Assembly (NCBI GenBank): GCA_051654865.1
Contig: JBOFYV010000041.1
Location: forward strand, 1-64,000
Direction: 5' to 3'
DNA: 64,000 nucleotides
DNA from: JBOFOR01 sp051654865
GTDB lineage: Bacteria > Bacillota > Clostridia > Peptostreptococcales > Peptostreptococcaceae
Part shown: one piece after another, positions 61,718-64,000 of the stretch
How positions within the stretch are numbered: position 1 is the stretch's first letter
Layout: each line of letters starts with the position of its first letter
Notes under the pieces: generated by a model
Seen by the model: the letters and a program-made list of their open reading frames with translations, nothing else
What the model was told of the DNA's origin: nothing
Database searches by the model: none
Position numbers and translations under genes: made by a program

Positions 61718-62345
61718 AAAAATTATAATTAAAATTATTATTATTATTTGTTAATCCTTTTAGATAAAAGTCTACATAATTATTAGGTGAGTTATTCATT
61801 AAGCTAACAAATGAGATGTGAGAAACATTTGTAGGATTCAATTCCTTAGAGTGATAATTTAATGTTACACCAGAAACTGTACAAGAGGCATTAGGATTTA
61901 TATAAATTCTTTGTGTATCAGATAAGGATGTAAATACCTCAAATGTTTTAGAAGTATCAATTAAGTAAGAGTAGTCAATATAATCAGCTAACTTAGGATA
62001 TAGAGTGCAAATATTAGCAACTACATCTAACTCAGATAAATCCTTATGGTTTTCCTTATATCCACCTAAAATTATTTTGCAGTTATTTTTATATAAATCT
62101 TTAAAAATAATAATTAAGTTTTTTAAGCTATCATTAATTTCAATTGGAAAATATAAATATAAAGGATGTGTTTCATCAATAATAATATTATAATCATCTA
62201 ACAAATTGTTTAAAGAGTAAGAATCAATGGTATAATAGCTTTTGGATTCTAAATTATTATACATTAAATACAAATTGCCATATAAGTTTAAATTGTATAT
62301 GACTTCTAGTTTTTGTTTCATCCAAGGTATAGGTAGTATATTCAT
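61716..62345 (-). CDS. Hypothetical protein, 209 aa
   Basis: I do not recognise the family. The protein has 209 residues, is rich in Asn, Tyr, Leu and Ile, and ends in a poly-Asn stretch. There is no signal peptide or membrane segment. The pattern of hydrophobic strands with DETHPLYLYFP and CKIILGGYKE suggests an alpha/beta fold. ATG 62345 has AGGAGG 7 nt upstream on the minus strand; the in-frame TTG at 62351 is too close to it. It diverges from dut across a gap with an inverted repeat. Confidence 0.75.
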   Translation of the reverse strand: MNILPIPWMKQKLEVIYNLNLYGNLYLMYNNLESKSYYTIDSYSLNNLLDDYNIIIDETHPLYLYFPIEINDSLKNLIIIFKDLYKNNCKIILGGYKENHKDLSELDVVANICTLYPKLADYIDYSYLIDTSKTFEVFTSLSDTQRIYINPNASCTVSGVTLNYHSKELNPTNVSHISFVSLMNNSPNNYVDFYLKGLTNNNNNFNYNF

Positions 62346-62449
62346 ACGCAATCCTCCTAAATTTATAAAGGTTTAAGTATATATTAATATTGTTTATATT
62401 CGATAAGAAACAGGTTATTCCTTCTGTATTAATATATTCATAAGTATGT

Positions 62450-62489
62450 TAGTTTACTATAATTTTCTTTTAAAAGTTATAGTAGACTA
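62450..62489. repeat. Inverted repeat between divergent orphan gene and dut
   Basis: TAGTTTACTATAA (62450-62462) pairs with TTATAGTAGACTA (62477-62489) with one G-T pair; inner AT-rich bases extend the stem. It lies between two divergent starts, so an operator or a dut leader structure fits better than a terminator. Confidence 0.5.
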
Positions 62490-62522
62490 GTATATTTATA
62501 TGACGAAAGGATAAGTTTTAAT

Positions 62523-62987
62523 ATGAAAATTAGAATAAAGTATTTTGAAGGAGCTACTAAACTAAATAAAATAGCAAAAGGTAATTGGATAGATGTATAT
62601 TCAAGTAAAGATGTATTTATTAAAGAAGGAGATCGTGGTATGGTTCCTTTAGGATTTGCCCTAGAATTACCAACAGGATGGGAAGGTCACTTAGCGCCAA
62701 GGAGTTCTACATTTAAAACATGGGGAGTTATTCAGACTAATTCTGTTGGAGTCGTTGATGATACATATATAGGAGATAATGATCAATGGCATATGCCGGT
62801 TTATTGTTTACAATATAAAGATATAGAAGTAATAGACGGTGTAGAATATCGTGGAACTTGGGTAAGAAAAGGTGATAAGATAGGACAGTTTAGAATAATG
62901 GAAGTAATGCCAGAGATAGAGCTAGAAGAAGTTGAATCTTTTGGAAATAAAGATAGGGGTGGATTTGGAAGTACAGGAAAAAAATAA
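62523..62987 (+). CDS. dut: dUTP diphosphatase
   Basis: This is a 154-residue trimeric dUTPase that removes dUTP and supplies dUMP. The conserved motifs are present: APRSSTF (with the serine of motif 2), NSVGVVDDTYIGDN (motif 3 with catalytic Asp), KGDKIGQFRIMEV (motif 4) and the C-terminal RGGFGSTGKK (motif 5). The start has a fair GAAAGGATAAG ribosome site. It is monocistronic as far as visible. Confidence 0.95.
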   Translation: MKIRIKYFEGATKLNKIAKGNWIDVYSSKDVFIKEGDRGMVPLGFALELPTGWEGHLAPRSSTFKTWGVIQTNSVGVVDDTYIGDNDQWHMPVYCLQYKDIEVIDGVEYRGTWVRKGDKIGQFRIMEVMPEIELEEVESFGNKDRGGFGSTGKK

Positions 62988-63101
62988 TTATTGATAAAAT
63001 AAAAACAAAATAAATAAACATAAATTGTATTAAGATGATATGAAATTAGAAATAATAATACAAGGAATTAAAATCAGATGTTAAGTATAAGGAGTGTAAT
63101 T

Positions 63102-63509
63102 ATGACTGTAGTAACAGATTTCTATCAATTTAAGTATAGTAGAAGTTCTTATTACATCGATTTGTTCATAAATAGAGATGCAATTTTAAACATAGAAGAT
63201 GCTTTAAATGAAAGATTAAGTAACTTATCTATGAGCAAAGATACGGAGTGTGCGTATATGCGTCTTAAAGAACTATTTCAATTTTCAAGAGAATCATCTA
63301 ATTCAACGTATGTAGAAGTAAAAATTAACAAATGCTATCTTAAATATATAAAAGGTTTATATTATTATTTTGTAAGTAGAGATGAGTATATTACTTTAAA
63401 GGCTCTAAATGACTATTTACAAATATTTTTTGTCCAAGAACTAGAGGATATGAGTCGATTTAATATATTGAATGAGGATATAAAAGTTAGAGTATTATCA
63501 AATGTATAA
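63102..63509 (+). CDS. Hypothetical protein, 135 aa
   Basis: I do not recognise the family. It is a 135-residue soluble protein, rich in Tyr, Leu, Ser and Asn, probably alpha plus beta, with two isolated cysteines and no known motif. ATG 63102 has AAGGAGTG 8 nt upstream; an in-frame start at 63078 has none. It ends at a strong terminator. It is transcribed like dut, 114 nt away. Confidence 0.75.
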   Translation: MTVVTDFYQFKYSRSSYYIDLFINRDAILNIEDALNERLSNLSMSKDTECAYMRLKELFQFSRESSNSTYVEVKINKCYLKYIKGLYYYFVSRDEYITLKALNDYLQIFFVQELEDMSRFNILNEDIKVRVLSNV

Positions 63510-63513
63510 ACTA

Positions 63514-63550
63514 TTAAAAGCTCTGCCAAGTATTTTGGCAGAGCTTTTAA
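63514..63550 (+). terminator. Terminator after orphan gene
   Basis: TTAAAAGCTCTGCCAA and TTGGCAGAGCTTTTAA form a perfect 16-bp stem with a 5-nt loop. Confidence 0.88.
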
Positions 63551-63648
63551 ATAGTGTACAAATATAAAACTTAGCACAATTACTTGAATTAGTTATAAGA
63601 TTTATGATAAAATAATTTTCATGTTCGCATAAATGATGAGGTGATAAA

Positions 63649-64000
63649 ATGAGTGATTTAGCAGGAAAAGGCTGTGAAATTATAGTACCTTTCGACGAAA
63701 GGCAGCCATTAAGAGATATAGAAAGAAGTATAATAAAAAAATATAGAAAGAATTTATGGTCTAAATTTATAAAAGCTATAAGGGATTATAAGTTAGTTGA
63801 AGAAGGAGACAAAATTGCTGTTGCAATATCTGGAGGAAAAGACAGTTTATTAATGGCAAAAATGTTTCAGGAACTAAAAAGACATGGTCAAGTTAATTTT
63901 GAAGTGGAATTCATAGCGATGGATCCAGGATATCATAAGGATATAAGACAGCTATTAGTTGATAACTGTGAATACTTAGATATTCCTATACATTTATTTG
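63649..64000 (+). CDS. TtcA-like PP-loop ATPase, tRNA thiolation (3' end outside window)
   Basis: The first 117 residues of a PP-loop (N-type) ATPase are visible. After an N-terminal helical stretch the adenylating loop reads VAISGGKDSLLMAK near residues 60-73. The layout and the sequence RSIIKKYRKNLWSKFIKAIRDYKLVEEGD resemble the TtcA/TtuA group that thiolates cytidine 32 or uridine 54 of tRNA. Its CxxC motifs would lie beyond the window. The start follows GAGGTGA. It begins a new unit after a strong terminator. Confidence 0.85.
   Translation, partial: MSDLAGKGCEIIVPFDERQPLRDIERSIIKKYRKNLWSKFIKAIRDYKLVEEGDKIAVAISGGKDSLLMAKMFQELKRHGQVNFEVEFIAMDPGYHKDIRQLLVDNCEYLDIPIHLF

Noticed and set aside
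1..64000. Mobile elements, CRISPR arrays, tRNA or rRNA genes
   Set aside because: I saw no transposase, integrase, direct-repeat array, cloverleaf or rRNA-like sequence on either strand.

Overview
The window is AT-rich, low-GC Firmicute DNA of the Clostridia type. Features that point this way are purine-rich Shine-Dalgarno sites, TTG/GTG starts, the sporulation pair yqfC/yqfD, an oxygen-sensitive glycyl radical enzyme, and the backbone order prmA-rsmE-mtaB-hinT-rpsU-yqeY ... yqfC-yqfD-phoH-ybeY-dgkA-cdd-era-recO-glyQS-ccpN-PDRP-ppdK. It is most like an anaerobic spore-former of the Peptostreptococcaceae or a close relative. I cannot fix the genus from the sequence alone. I see no mobile element, CRISPR array, tRNA or rRNA.

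Positions 1-33450 are a carbohydrate accessory region. After the tail of an ABC exporter ATPase come a GH2 enzyme, a ROK sugar kinase, two different GH38 alpha-mannosidases, a YesL/YesM/YesN-type membrane protein and two-component pair, a CUT1-type ABC importer (two permeases and a lipoprotein, no ATPase), a GH125 exo-alpha-mannosidase, a GH1 beta-glycosidase, a second ROK kinase, a GH31 alpha-glucosidase and a secreted GH85 endo-beta-N-acetylglucosaminidase. Together they read as a locus for foraging high-mannose N-glycans: the secreted GH85 cuts glycans from glycoproteins, the importer brings them in, cytoplasmic GH38/GH125 enzymes trim the alpha-mannose, and GH2/GH1 plus the kinases finish the job. 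Two promoters carry a CcpA/LacI-like operator between -35 and -10, and a third probably does.

The most striking element is a class I cyclic-di-GMP riboswitch (about 25166-25240) with a terminator and a mutually exclusive antiterminator pairing directly upstream of the secreted GH85 gene. It is built as an OFF switch, so only the extracellular first step of the pathway would answer to the motile/sessile second messenger. Next to it lie an AraC-type regulator, a glycyl radical enzyme of unknown substrate with its activase, and an endonuclease/exonuclease/phosphatase-fold enzyme.

Positions 33500-64000 are mostly conserved housekeeping: a tandem BFD-type [2Fe-2S] protein, translation and rRNA/tRNA modification genes, rpsU with a structured leader, a DUF4091/GH123-like protein, TspO, long HPF, the yqfC-to-DgkA operon, cdd-era-mgtE, yqzL-recO, glyQS, the gluconeogenesis set ccpN-PDRP-ppdK, topoisomerase III, dUTPase and the start of a TtcA-like gene. 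Points of note are a DgkA paralogue that lost both metal-ligand glutamates beside an intact DgkA-PAP2 fusion, and several orphan proteins with no recognisable family.
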